Assembly: GCA_029834535.1 (NCBI GenBank)
Contig: JAQMWT010000553.1
Coordinates: forward strand, 81,553 to 145,552
Length of the DNA stretch: 64,000 nucleotides
Source: Chrysophaeum taylorii
Lineage: Eukaryota > Sar > Pelagophyceae > Pelagomonadales > Pelagomonadaceae
Reading direction: 5' to 3'
Shown here: positions 28,306 through 37,300 of the stretch, piece after piece
How positions within the stretch are numbered: position 1 is the stretch's first letter
Layout of the letters: each line of letters starts with the position of its first letter
Program-made: the position numbers and the translations under genes
Notes under the pieces: generated by a model
Database searches by the model: none
Told to the model about the DNA's origin: nothing
Seen by the model: only the letters and a program-made list of their open reading frames with translations

Positions 28306-31300
28306 TCAGCAGAAGACGAAGTACGTGCGCTTCGGGGAGATCGACCCGAAAACGTCGGCAGCGACGGCGACAGGACCGTTCCTTTTAGACGGCGCCGCCG
28401 CATCGTCGGTGCTCCCAAGATGATGGTCGGTCGTAATGTGGTCATCTTTGCGTTGGATATTTTGTTTCAACAGCCAGGAGCACCGTTCTTTGACGTGCTC
28501 GCTGCTGGGGCCAAGGACGACGGCGATGACGCCGCGTACGATATCGCCGCCTCGCATTGGGACGGGCGCCAAGAGACGAGAATAGTACCAGAGGCAGTTG
28601 TAGAAGAGGGTTGGCGAGTCTCGCAGGACGACGTCCATTTCGAGAGCTTTTTCTCCGTGCGAGGAAATGCGTTTCTCGACGGCGCGGCGGAGCGCCTTGG
28701 GCGAGTGGTAGTCGACGCGCAGACAGGTCTCGTCGTCGCGCGAGGTGAGGCGCGCGCGGAAGACAGCGAGGTGAGGCGTACACTCTCTACCGCAGGTGCA
28801 GACGAGGCGGTCGTTGGCAACAAGGGCGGCCAAGATCTCGTGGTCATCCCCGAGAGACGTGCCACAGACACTGCAGATCGCTTCGGGCGACATCCCGACG
28901 AGCGGGAGCGATCCGACGTGATCGTCACTCCAGCTAGGGCACTTGCTGTCGTCGCGATCTAAGAGGGGGTAATCGACTTTGTTCTCTTGACAGAAGGCGC
29001 GGCCCGCGTGCTCGAGCCAGGAGACGCCCGACGACGCGATAGCCGCAAATCGCTCGAACTCGTCTTCTTCCAACCGCGGGCGGGCACCGAAATTGCCAGA
29101 GAGCAACCTACCGGAATGCTCGCTCCGGAAGACGGTCGCGTCGAGGCCGCGGCGGAAGTCGGTGTCGAGAGCAACGGCCGCGGCGTAGATCGCGAAAGTC
29201 GTGGCTTGCGGGCTGATGCCGGCGTCGCGCATTGATTTGAAGAGGCACTTGGCGACGACCATCGCGAACGCCCGGATGTCGCGGCCGGCGGCAAGCGCGC
29301 GAAGCTGTGCGGTTCCAAGGAGCAGCGCGCGAAAGACGACCTCGTCGAGCGGCGCGCTCGGGGTCACGCTCGCGTTTGCGTGGAACAAGAGGCCCAGCGC
29401 GCGCACGAGGACCAACACGAGCTCGTCGTCGTCCACGTCGGCGCCGAACGCGCGCCGGCGGACGAGCCGGGGGACGCAGACAAAGTACGCGCTGTAGATC
29501 TCGACGAGCGCGCGACACGTCGCCGAGCACGCGCTCTCCTCCGCGCGTGCGCCGTAGGCACCGTCCGGCAAAGAGTCGGGCGTCGATACGAGATCTTCGT
29601 TCCCAAAACCGAAGAACGTGGCGGGCCGCCAAGAGTAAGACGACGACGACGTCGCTGCCTTCGCGCCCCGCGGCGATGGTCGTGCGATGTGCCTGTACGA
29701 GTGGCCGCGCACCAGCAGCGACCGTCGGTAAGCCACGCTGTGACTGTCGGCGTCGGACAAGCGTCGCACTTTTGTCCGAAGCTCGGAAAGCGATTCTCGA
29801 ATTGTCTGTTCTGCTGCGCGCACGTCCCTCGTCACGGCGTCGCGGTCTCCGAAAAGGGCCGCGAAGACGCCGTAGCGCCCGGGAGGAACCGTCGCGGCGC
29901 GAGCATCCGCGGACGCGTCGCTGCTTAGGAGTGGCACGCGCAGTGTCGCAGGTTCCAATTTCTCGCCCTCGTCCGCGAGCAGCATGGCTTCGAGGTCGAC
30001 GGACGCCGCGGCGTACGCCTCAAAGAAGACGAGCCCGCGGTCGCCGGCGTCGACCTCCACAAAGCGTTGAGCCAAGTGAGCGAACTGCTGCGTATTTGTT
30101 AGCGCGACCATAAATTCGCGACCGTCGGGAAGTCGCTTGAGCGTCGCGTCCACGAAGGCCGCCTCGTCAAAGCAGGCGCGGAAGCCGTCGGCGAAGAAGT
30201 TCGCGCCGTCCTTTGGCTCGAGCACGGCTCCGCGAGCGTCGCCGAGCAAGGTGGCCATGAACCGCAACACGGCGTCGCGCAGCGCGACGCCTTCGACCAA
30301 GTCTTCTTCTTCGTCGTCATCGTTGGCGACGTCGTCATCCTCCTCGTCGCGGCTCTCGCGCCTCAAGGCTCGGATGCGCTGGACGAGATGTGCTCTGGGT
30401 CCAGCCGGCGCGGTGGGCTCTTGGACATCGCCGTCCCCGCCAAAATCAACCTCGCCGTCGTCGAGATCCACCACGCACACCGACTGGCCGACGCCACCCG
30501 GGACGACGCGGTCGCGCATCTTGCGTCGCGTGCGGACGACGTCGTCCAAATCATTGTCGTCATCGTAATTCGAATCGTCGTCTTTGTGGTCGTCGTCGCT
30601 TTCCGAGTCGTCGCCCACGACGCACCCGGCGAGCATTGGGACGACGCTGTCGGTCAACAGGTCCCTCGCGAGGCTCGCGGGGAGGCGCTCGACAAAGGGC
30701 AGCGCGTATTGGAGCGGAAAAAGGAGGGCTTTGATGGCGTCCAAAAACAAGGACGGCTTGGCGGCCGACCGCGAACACGCGACGACAGAACGCTCGAGGA
30801 GCACGTACTCGAGCAGGCGGACGATCGCCTCGGCGTCCAAGTCGAAGATGAATTGCCACGCTTCGCGAGAGCCGACGAGCTCGAGGCCGGCGCGCTCGAG
30901 ACGGCTCGCACGCGCAATAATCGGCGCGAGCTGGGGCAACGTCTGTCCGGCCTCGTCGGTCATGACCGCGCGGATCTCGATGCGCGTGTACGGCGGCGGC
31001 AGCGGCAACCCTTTCATCGCGGCGGCCATAACGCGGAGCGCAGATTTCGGTTGCCCCGAGAGGGCGAGTCGGTACAGGGCGGTGGCGAACGCTCGCGTCA
31101 TCGCGTGCGAGCCGCGCCGCCGCCAGAACACGCACACGACAGTCGGCGCGTGTAGTGACGTAGATGACGACGAATCGTTGTTCAAGTCATCGGCATGGTC
31201 GTCGCTTTGGGTCATGTCGTCGTCGTCGTCGTCGGTGCCGTCGCCATCCCAGCGTTTGCGCCAGTCGCGAGCGTCGCGCTCGGCGGCGAGGCGCTTCCTG

Positions 31301-32088
31301 AGCCGGTTGCCGATATCGTCGTCCAGGCGCTCGTCGAACGCGAACGCAGTCACAAACGAACGCTCGCCCGTGCTCTCGGCGAGCGAAAAACAGAAGAACT
31401 GCGGCGCGGGCACCGAGTCACGCCGGTACAGCCGCAGGCTCGCGCGGTCGCCGTCGAACACGAAGAGCGGGAGCGCTCGGGGAATGACAAATCCCTCGTC
31501 CTCGCCGAGCTCTGCGAGCGTCGACGGATCGTAGGTTCCGTGCGCTCGCGCCGCCGTTGGCGGCCAAGCGTCGAGCACGGCGACGCGACGGCGGACGCCT
31601 GCGACGCCGAGGGGCGGCGACATGGTGCACCTCAGTTCCCGGCCGCCCCGCCGGTCCGTCTGCCATCGCAACCCGACGACCCCCCGCGGCATGGCGAGCC
31701 GTGTCGGACTGTCGGGGGTTCGCCGAACCCACACGTACGTCCATCGCCAAGTGAGGGCGACGCCTTTGGTGAGATTCGCGTCGCGGCCGCCGACTGACTT
31801 TTCGACGCGACTCCACGAGTCGCAGCCGTCGGGCTTCGCCTCCGCGACGACGACGCGCGACACGTAGCTCTTTGGTGGTGGATTATATGCTGCGCGCCTC
31901 TTGAGCACGGCGAGGCGCGAAGGCCTGATTCCCAGACCTGGTGTCAGGGTGCCCTCGCACACCTCCCAGCCGTCGGGACACTCTTCGCTCGGAAAGACCA
32001 CCCCGACGTCCACGACGAGGCCCATCCAGTCCTGATCCTCGGTGACTTCGAAAGATTCGTGGAGACCCAAGATCGCCATGGCCTCCAT
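28306..32088 (-). CDS. CRAG/DENND4-type DENN-domain RabGEF
   Basis: 1260 aa in one uninterrupted exon. The order fits DENND4/CRAG. An MABP-like N-terminus (~15-140; GVVFPSEECPDGW, VGGRDANLTKGV) is followed by a uDENN region (~205-265) and cDENN (~355-490) with LLEYVLLERSVVACSRS and LLFPLQYALPFVERLP. dDENN (~600-680) has FMATLLGD and TNTQQFAHL. At ~1070 comes CSVCG...CTCG, a zinc-ribbon-like pair, then a C-terminal block with SPKALRRAVEKRI and LFYNCLWYYSRLLAP, like the DENND4 end. Such proteins activate Rab10-class GTPases in membrane traffic. Two long acidic linkers (Asp-rich) separate cDENN and dDENN. The Rab target is inference. Confidence 0.82.
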   Translation of the reverse strand: MEAMAILGLHESFEVTEDQDWMGLVVDVGVVFPSEECPDGWEVCEGTLTPGLGIRPSRLAVLKRRAAYNPPPKSYVSRVVVAEAKPDGCDSWSRVEKSVGGRDANLTKGVALTWRWTYVWVRRTPDSPTRLAMPRGVVGLRWQTDRRGGRELRCTMSPPLGVAGVRRRVAVLDAWPPTAARAHGTYDPSTLAELGEDEGFVIPRALPLFVFDGDRASLRLYRRDSVPAPQFFCFSLAESTGERSFVTAFAFDERLDDDIGNRLRKRLAAERDARDWRKRWDGDGTDDDDDDMTQSDDHADDLNNDSSSSTSLHAPTVVCVFWRRRGSHAMTRAFATALYRLALSGQPKSALRVMAAAMKGLPLPPPYTRIEIRAVMTDEAGQTLPQLAPIIARASRLERAGLELVGSREAWQFIFDLDAEAIVRLLEYVLLERSVVACSRSAAKPSLFLDAIKALLFPLQYALPFVERLPASLARDLLTDSVVPMLAGCVVGDDSESDDDHKDDDSNYDDDNDLDDVVRTRRKMRDRVVPGGVGQSVCVVDLDDGEVDFGGDGDVQEPTAPAGPRAHLVQRIRALRRESRDEEDDDVANDDDEEEDLVEGVALRDAVLRFMATLLGDARGAVLEPKDGANFFADGFRACFDEAAFVDATLKRLPDGREFMVALTNTQQFAHLAQRFVEVDAGDRGLVFFEAYAAASVDLEAMLLADEGEKLEPATLRVPLLSSDASADARAATVPPGRYGVFAALFGDRDAVTRDVRAAEQTIRESLSELRTKVRRLSDADSHSVAYRRSLLVRGHSYRHIARPSPRGAKAATSSSSYSWRPATFFGFGNEDLVSTPDSLPDGAYGARAEESACSATCRALVEIYSAYFVCVPRLVRRRAFGADVDDDELVLVLVRALGLLFHANASVTPSAPLDEVVFRALLLGTAQLRALAAGRDIRAFAMVVAKCLFKSMRDAGISPQATTFAIYAAAVALDTDFRRGLDATVFRSEHSGRLLSGNFGARPRLEEDEFERFAAIASSGVSWLEHAGRAFCQENKVDYPLLDRDDSKCPSWSDDHVGSLPLVGMSPEAICSVCGTSLGDDHEILAALVANDRLVCTCGRECTPHLAVFRARLTSRDDETCLRVDYHSPKALRRAVEKRISSHGEKALEMDVVLRDSPTLFYNCLWYYSRLLAPVPMRGGDIVRGVIAVVLGPSSEHVKERCSWLLKQNIQRKDDHITTDHHLGSTDDAAAPSKRNGPVAVAADVFGSISPKRTYFVFC

Positions 32089-32340
32089 GGTTGGTGGTTG
32101 TTCTCTGCTACTGCTCCGTCTACCCTGCTCCTATCGCCACCATCACCATCATCACTGTCTCGCTTCTTCGTCGCTTCGTAATTTTTTTCCAAGTTTACCC
32201 TAGCTTAATTATTATTAGGATTCAAAAAAACCCTGCTGTATTGTACTTGTAGTTGTATCCGAAAGTTTCCTTTCATCTTCCTTGATGTTGACCTTGAGTT
32301 GGCCTTCTTGCTTGCTTGTGCTTTTCGACTACTACAAAGC

Positions 32341-33789
32341 ATGTTCATTGCGAGACGTCGCTTCATGGCGAGAACGAGAAATGCGGCCAATGCGGTTGAC
32401 GTCGTCATCGTTGGTTCGGGCTTTGCCGGCTTGGCTGCCGCCATCGAGTCCGGCGAAAAAGCGTCGTCGGTGCTCATCCTTGAGAAGATGCGCGAGTTTG
32501 GCGGGAACTCGATCATGAACGCCGGCCAGGTCGCCGCGGTTCATACGCAGCACCAGCAAAAGGCGGGCATCGACGACTCTCCCGAGCTGATGATCGGCGA
32601 CATGCTCAGGGCTGGACGCAACCTCAATCATCGGCACCTGCTCGAAAAGCTGGTCGCCGAGTCGAACGCGACGGCCGAGTGGTTAACCGAGTCGCTCGGC
32701 GTGGAGTTCCGAGAACGCTTGACGCATATGGGCGGACATTCCGTGCCGAGGACCCTGTGTACTTTGAACACGACAGGCCGCGACATCATCGACCCTATGC
32801 TCCGGAAGATCGCGGCGATGCCCAACGTCGAACTGCGCGCCGACTCGCCCGTCGATGCCCTCGTAATCTCACCGGAGGGTCGCGTCGCGGGCGTCCGTCT
32901 CGCCAGCGGTGGCATCATCCCCGCGCGGAGGGGCGTCGTCATGGCGGCCGGAGGCTTCGGCGCCGATGTCGCCTTCCGGAAGATACATCGTCCCGAATAC
33001 GACGAGAACGTCATGTCGACGAATCACGCGGGCGCGACTTCCGAGACGCTGCGCTCGGTGCTAAAACTCGGCGCCAGCGCTGTTCATCTTCACGAGATCC
33101 AGCTAGGGCCGTGGACGTCTCCGGACGAAGCCGGCTTCGGCAGGGTGCCAATGTTTTGCATCGGGGCTGGTTTTCCGTACGGCGTTCTCGTCGACCCCGA
33201 GACGGGAACTCGATTCGTCAACGAAATGGGAAACCGCGACGAACGATCGCAGGCGATTTTAGGACGCGGACATCCTGCCGTCCTTGTCGCGGATGCCGTT
33301 GGCGCGCAACACAGTCTCGACAAAGACCTAGCCAGCCTCGCACCCGCGGTGCGCGCGTTCGACAATCTCGACGCGCTCGCCGACGCCTACAACATGGATA
33401 TAACAATGCTTCGCGACACGATCGACGAATATAATAGGGGCGTTGCCAAGCGCGACGACAGATTTGGCAAGGCGCTCCGCGACGACGTTGCCCCCATCGC
33501 CCAGGCACCTTTTTACGCCTCGCGGGTGTGGCCAAAAGTCCACCACAGCTGCGGCGGCGTTCATATCAACACGGAAGCTCAAGTCATGCACGTTGACGGT
33601 TTTGCGATCCCGGGTCTCTACGCCGCCGGCGAATTCGTTGGGGGCATCCACGGTGCAGACCGCCTAGGGAGCTGTGCCACAACCGACTGCCTCGTCTTTG
33701 GGCGCGTCGCCGGCCGCAACGCGGCAGCCGAGAGCCTACTCAAGTTGGACGACTGCTTCGGACGACGCTACCACGAGCACGCTGCTTGA
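32341..33789 (+). CDS. Soluble fumarate reductase (OSM1-like flavoprotein)
   Basis: 482 aa from the ATG at 32341 (the frame is open from a TTG at 32299). An FAD/succinate-dehydrogenase-type flavoprotein, like yeast OSM1/FRD1 and the flavin domain of bacterial flavocytochrome c. The FAD site is VVIVGSGFAGLAAAIE; the capping domain follows. Active-site-type residues are in NRDERSQAIL (substrate Arg), KVHHSCGGVHIN (His) and GGIHGADRLGS (proton-relay Arg). It lacks an N-terminal cytochrome b5 or heme domain. The basic start MFIARRRFMARTRNA could be a mitochondrial presequence. It would reoxidise FADH2 by reducing fumarate under low oxygen, as in yeast. It converges on the next gene with 139 bp between stops. 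Confidence 0.88.
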   Translation: MFIARRRFMARTRNAANAVDVVIVGSGFAGLAAAIESGEKASSVLILEKMREFGGNSIMNAGQVAAVHTQHQQKAGIDDSPELMIGDMLRAGRNLNHRHLLEKLVAESNATAEWLTESLGVEFRERLTHMGGHSVPRTLCTLNTTGRDIIDPMLRKIAAMPNVELRADSPVDALVISPEGRVAGVRLASGGIIPARRGVVMAAGGFGADVAFRKIHRPEYDENVMSTNHAGATSETLRSVLKLGASAVHLHEIQLGPWTSPDEAGFGRVPMFCIGAGFPYGVLVDPETGTRFVNEMGNRDERSQAILGRGHPAVLVADAVGAQHSLDKDLASLAPAVRAFDNLDALADAYNMDITMLRDTIDEYNRGVAKRDDRFGKALRDDVAPIAQAPFYASRVWPKVHHSCGGVHINTEAQVMHVDGFAIPGLYAAGEFVGGIHGADRLGSCATTDCLVFGRVAGRNAAAESLLKLDDCFGRRYHEHAA

Positions 33790-33868
33790 GACGAGACCAA
33801 CCACCCCTATCATATGAGACGCGTTCTGTGCACGTACAACCTCACTGGCGGAAGGGGCCTCATTATTT

Positions 33869-33897
33869 CTTCTTCTTCTTCTTCTTCTTCTTCTTCT
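33869..33897. repeat. (CTT)n microsatellite between convergent genes
   Basis: About nine CTT repeats (TTCTTC...) in the 139-bp spacer between the stops at 33789 and 33929. It is the poly-pyrimidine strand for the upstream gene. Confidence 0.85.
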
Positions 33898-33928
33898 GAA
33901 AGTGTATTATACGTAGTTTGCCATCTCA

Positions 33929-36900
33929 TCACGCTGGCAATACCAGCGGCTTGCAGGTCGGCGCCGCCTTGGGAAGACTAGTAGTACTGAGGGACGCGAG
34001 AAGGTCGTGGAGTTTGCGTTTGTCGGCTCGAGGGCGACGGCACCCTTGGACGTCCAGATGACCCTCTGGGGTCAGCGCCCGCTCGCGCCTCCTGGCTTGG
34101 AGCTGGCCGTCGAGATACTCGCGGAGCCGGCGTCGGGCGTCGTCTTTTTCGGCCTGAACCCGCGACTTTTCGTCGACGATCTTGTAATTGCGATGCTGGG
34201 CTTCTTGGAGCTCGAAGAGGTCCCAGAGCTTGGCCTGGAGGACATCGCTCCCGGGGAGCGTGCGCGGCTTATCGTTGAGGTGCGTGATGACGCGGGTCGC
34301 GTCTGGAAACTTTTCGAGGAGAAGGTTGCTGTTGATAAACACCTGGATGACGTCGGTGATGGATTCGTGGAGACCATGAAACAGCACAGCGTGCGCTCGT
34401 TCGCGGTTGAGCCCGTATCGAAAGACTGGCACCGTCCCGGGGCTCGGGATCTTGGTGCCGTCGTCGGCATGCTTGAGTTTTGAGTCGCCCACGTCGAACG
34501 CGATGAGCCCGGTTTCCGTCGGGAGGTACATAACTGCCGTCTGGTTGATGCCAAAAGGACTGTTTGAGCGGAAAAGGTGGTGCAAGTGGTCGACGGTGTC
34601 CGTCGTTTCCACGCGTACGCGCACGATTTCGCCACACGGCATTGTCTTGATGAGCACGTCGGCGGCATTAGTTCGTCGGCAGCGGTGGTACACAATAGCC
34701 GTTCTCGTCGTGAGGTCTGTATGCAAAGCCGGGAGTTTCTTGTCGTCGAATTTGGGTCGCCGCGTCCGATTCTTTTCTTCGTCGTCGGGAAGGTACTCGA
34801 AATCCTTGGGCTCGAAGCCCTCGGGAAACTCAAAGCAAAACGGGCACCCCAGGCGCCCACCGAGACAAATGTGGCACGCTTCGGCATCCTCGTCGAACCC
34901 CCCGGCAACGCCGAGCAGCGCGTCCTTGGCACCGCCGCCAGCTGGCAATCGTCGTACGGGCGGTGCCTTGTAGGGGATGCCGTGGCGAAACGTCGGGTCG
35001 CTGGCCGTTTGGCACTCGAGCGCATAGCCGAGGACGACAGGCGACACGACGGTCGGGTCTTGAAGAATGGAGCGCGGCGCCACCGCCGACCCCCAAAAAG
35101 CGGGATGGATGATCTCCGACCTGTCGTGCGCGGTCGCGAGCTCGCGATATCGATGTCGCGCGAGGCCGCGATTGAGCGGAGGCGCGTAAAATGCCCGCCA
35201 TCGGTTCTTGCAACAACAAGGTTGCTGCAATAATAGCGTCTGCGCCACATACAACCTGAATTCGTTGCTGACGGGCTTGTGGGCTTTGATCGTCACCCTC
35301 GCCAACCCACAAAACGCCGGATGCGTGGCGTCGAAAGCGCGCGGTCGGAAAGCATGCCCCGCGAGAGCCGGATGGTACTGGTCGTGGCGCTCGCGCTGCC
35401 CGCTCACACTAGCGGCGGCGCCATCTCGCGAGAACACGTTTAAGAATCCTAGGTCTGTCAGATGGTTCGCGTGCTGGCGGCGCCGCCGTTCGGCGACCTC
35501 GGCCGCTCGGCGCCTGGCTCGAGTCTCAGCTTCGGCCTCCCTTTGCAGCCGCGCGTCGCGGCGCGTCAGCTGCAACCGCCGCTCGAGGTTCCGTCTCTGC
35601 TTTCGCGTCAACGGGCGGTCGTCCTCGTGGTGTCGTTGTTCCTCGACGACGACGACACTCGCGTCGGCGCGATCGTCCCGGCGCCGCTCCGCGACGTCGT
35701 CCCCGTCGCCTTCGTTAAGAATGCCGAGTTGTGCTGCAACACGGTCGTAGTGGCGTCGGCGCATTTGGTGATCACAGTCACGGTACATCTCGGCCTCCAT
35801 GCGCTGTTTTTGCTGGTCGCGAATTTTGCGGTTGCGGTCGCGTCTTTCCTCGAGGTTTTTCCGAAACGTCTCGCGCCGTCGGCGATGCTCCTCTTGCTCC
35901 GCGAGCAGCCGGAGCTCCTCGTCGGAGCGAAAGCGGACCTTGACGCGCTCTCGGAGCGCTTCGACTGCCGCCGCAGAATGAAGGTGCGTCTTGTACAATA
36001 ACCTGAACTCGTCGAACTCGAGCCAATTGTTCTGATTGCTGTCGAACTCGATCAAGAGCTCGTCGGTAAACGTGCGGACGTGTGCGCTCTCGCGGAATCC
36101 GAGCCGCAGACACGCAAGTCGCCGCGAGGCGCTTGTTTGGGTGGGCTTGGCGGCTTGAGGCTCGTTGGGAAATCCAAGGTGGCGATGGACGGACGCAAAG
36201 CGCGACGGCCCCGCGGTCGCCATCACCCGGATGTTGGCACAGTTCTTCGTCGCGATCGTCAACGTCTGCTCCTTGGCGTCGATCGAAACTGCTGTTTCGG
36301 GATTGAAATAAACAGGTGCCGCCTCAAACAAAGCCTCCCCGATTGCGAGCTCGACGTCGATTGGCTCGGCGTACGCGCGCGACGCGAGGCGTGCCGTCGC
36401 TACGACCGCGCCCGTCGAAATCGTCGCGGCGCTGCTAGTGCCCGAGCTGCGACCTCCCCCCAAAAAAAGAAGCGGCCGCTTCTGAGAGGTACGATGGAAG
36501 TGGCTAAACAGCGCGTGCTTCCGCGAGTACGCCGAGTCCGTCTCGTCGTCGCCGGCCTGCGGCTCGATTTCGACGTCGAGGAGATTCGCAAAGTCGTGCG
36601 TAATGAGCCAGGGCTCGTAGAACTCGAGGGTCGTCGGCTCGTGGACGTGAAACTGTTGCCACAATCGCCGCACGGCCTTGGCACCCCCTGGTGCGGGGTC
36701 CTGCCCGTTCGCCGTCGCGAGCGCGAGGCCAACCGATACGTCGGGGTGTTCTGCCGCCGGCGAGCCGGGCTCGATGGCGCTCACCACGACGCGCCCGTCC
36801 GGGCCGTCCCCCCACGAGATCCCCGTGTCGGCCGTCGGGAACTCGACGATGAACGAGTGCTTCAAGTCGTCGCCCGCCAAGAATCGTGCGAGCTCGCGCT

Positions 36901-37072
36901 TCGACACTCGCCCGCTCGCGTCGACGTCGAGCTGCATGAACTTCTCGAAGAGCTCCTCGGTGGTCACGGAGGAGGAGGAGGAGAAGACCTTCTCCGCCGC
37001 CAATTTCTCCTCGGCCGCCTTCTTCTCCTCCAGCTGGCGCCTTTTTTGGCGCCGAGAAGTAGAGACGGCCAT
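33929..37072 (-). CDS. Large EF-hand, PDZ-like and coiled-coil protein of unknown function
   Basis: 1047 aa, single exon. The N-terminus is a basic coiled coil. An EF-hand loop at 49-60 (DVDASGRVSKRE) has most of its ligands. Residues ~72-145 look like a PDZ domain (VVVSAIEPGSPAAEH...VGLALATANGQD). A second EF-hand-like loop at ~340-351 (DSNQNNWLEFDE) precedes a long Arg/Glu coiled coil (~365-560). The C-terminal half is not recognised: GLARVTIKAHKPVSNEFRLY, a CHICLGGRLGCPFC cluster (C-x2-C-x6-C-x2-C, ~731-744) and an end rich in Arg and Glu. A Ca2+-responsive cytoskeletal or flagellar scaffold is plausible but unproven. Its start is 228 bp from the divergent MORN-CAP gene. Confidence 0.7.
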   Translation of the reverse strand: MAVSTSRRQKRRQLEEKKAAEEKLAAEKVFSSSSSVTTEELFEKFMQLDVDASGRVSKRELARFLAGDDLKHSFIVEFPTADTGISWGDGPDGRVVVSAIEPGSPAAEHPDVSVGLALATANGQDPAPGGAKAVRRLWQQFHVHEPTTLEFYEPWLITHDFANLLDVEIEPQAGDDETDSAYSRKHALFSHFHRTSQKRPLLFLGGGRSSGTSSAATISTGAVVATARLASRAYAEPIDVELAIGEALFEAAPVYFNPETAVSIDAKEQTLTIATKNCANIRVMATAGPSRFASVHRHLGFPNEPQAAKPTQTSASRRLACLRLGFRESAHVRTFTDELLIEFDSNQNNWLEFDEFRLLYKTHLHSAAAVEALRERVKVRFRSDEELRLLAEQEEHRRRRETFRKNLEERRDRNRKIRDQQKQRMEAEMYRDCDHQMRRRHYDRVAAQLGILNEGDGDDVAERRRDDRADASVVVVEEQRHHEDDRPLTRKQRRNLERRLQLTRRDARLQREAEAETRARRRAAEVAERRRRQHANHLTDLGFLNVFSRDGAAASVSGQRERHDQYHPALAGHAFRPRAFDATHPAFCGLARVTIKAHKPVSNEFRLYVAQTLLLQQPCCCKNRWRAFYAPPLNRGLARHRYRELATAHDRSEIIHPAFWGSAVAPRSILQDPTVVSPVVLGYALECQTASDPTFRHGIPYKAPPVRRLPAGGGAKDALLGVAGGFDEDAEACHICLGGRLGCPFCFEFPEGFEPKDFEYLPDDEEKNRTRRPKFDDKKLPALHTDLTTRTAIVYHRCRRTNAADVLIKTMPCGEIVRVRVETTDTVDHLHHLFRSNSPFGINQTAVMYLPTETGLIAFDVGDSKLKHADDGTKIPSPGTVPVFRYGLNRERAHAVLFHGLHESITDVIQVFINSNLLLEKFPDATRVITHLNDKPRTLPGSDVLQAKLWDLFELQEAQHRNYKIVDEKSRVQAEKDDARRRLREYLDGQLQARRRERALTPEGHLDVQGCRRPRADKRKLHDLLASLSTTSLPKAAPTCKPLVLPA

Positions 37073-37114
37073 GCGATGTGTGATGACGTGGTAGGATACG
37101 GTCGGATGTTGTTT

Positions 37115-37187
37115 GTCTTTAAATGTCGACTGCTAAGAGGGTGTGTGTGTGTGGATGTTGTTTGTCTTTACGACTACTAAGAGTGAG
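37115..37187 (-). repeat. LINE-tail fragments in a 228-bp divergent promoter region
   Basis: TTTAAATGTCGACTGCTAAG followed by GTGTGTGT, then a degenerate second copy (TTTACGACTACTAAGAG) in the same orientation. They lie 42 bp upstream of one gene start (37072) and about 115 bp upstream of the other (37301). Confidence 0.65.
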
Positions 37188-37300
37188 GTAGCGCAGTGTG
37201 GGTGGGGTAAGAGGGATACAAGGGATGCGTAGTTTGCCAGAGAGAAAGAGGGTAAGCGTTGCGTCCGAAAAAATCACGTTACGAGGTCTGAGGCAAAAGT

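Noticed and set aside
28102-28962. 286-codon plus-strand ORF
   Set aside because: Antisense shadow of the DENN-domain gene, whose 1260-codon frame has clear domain structure.
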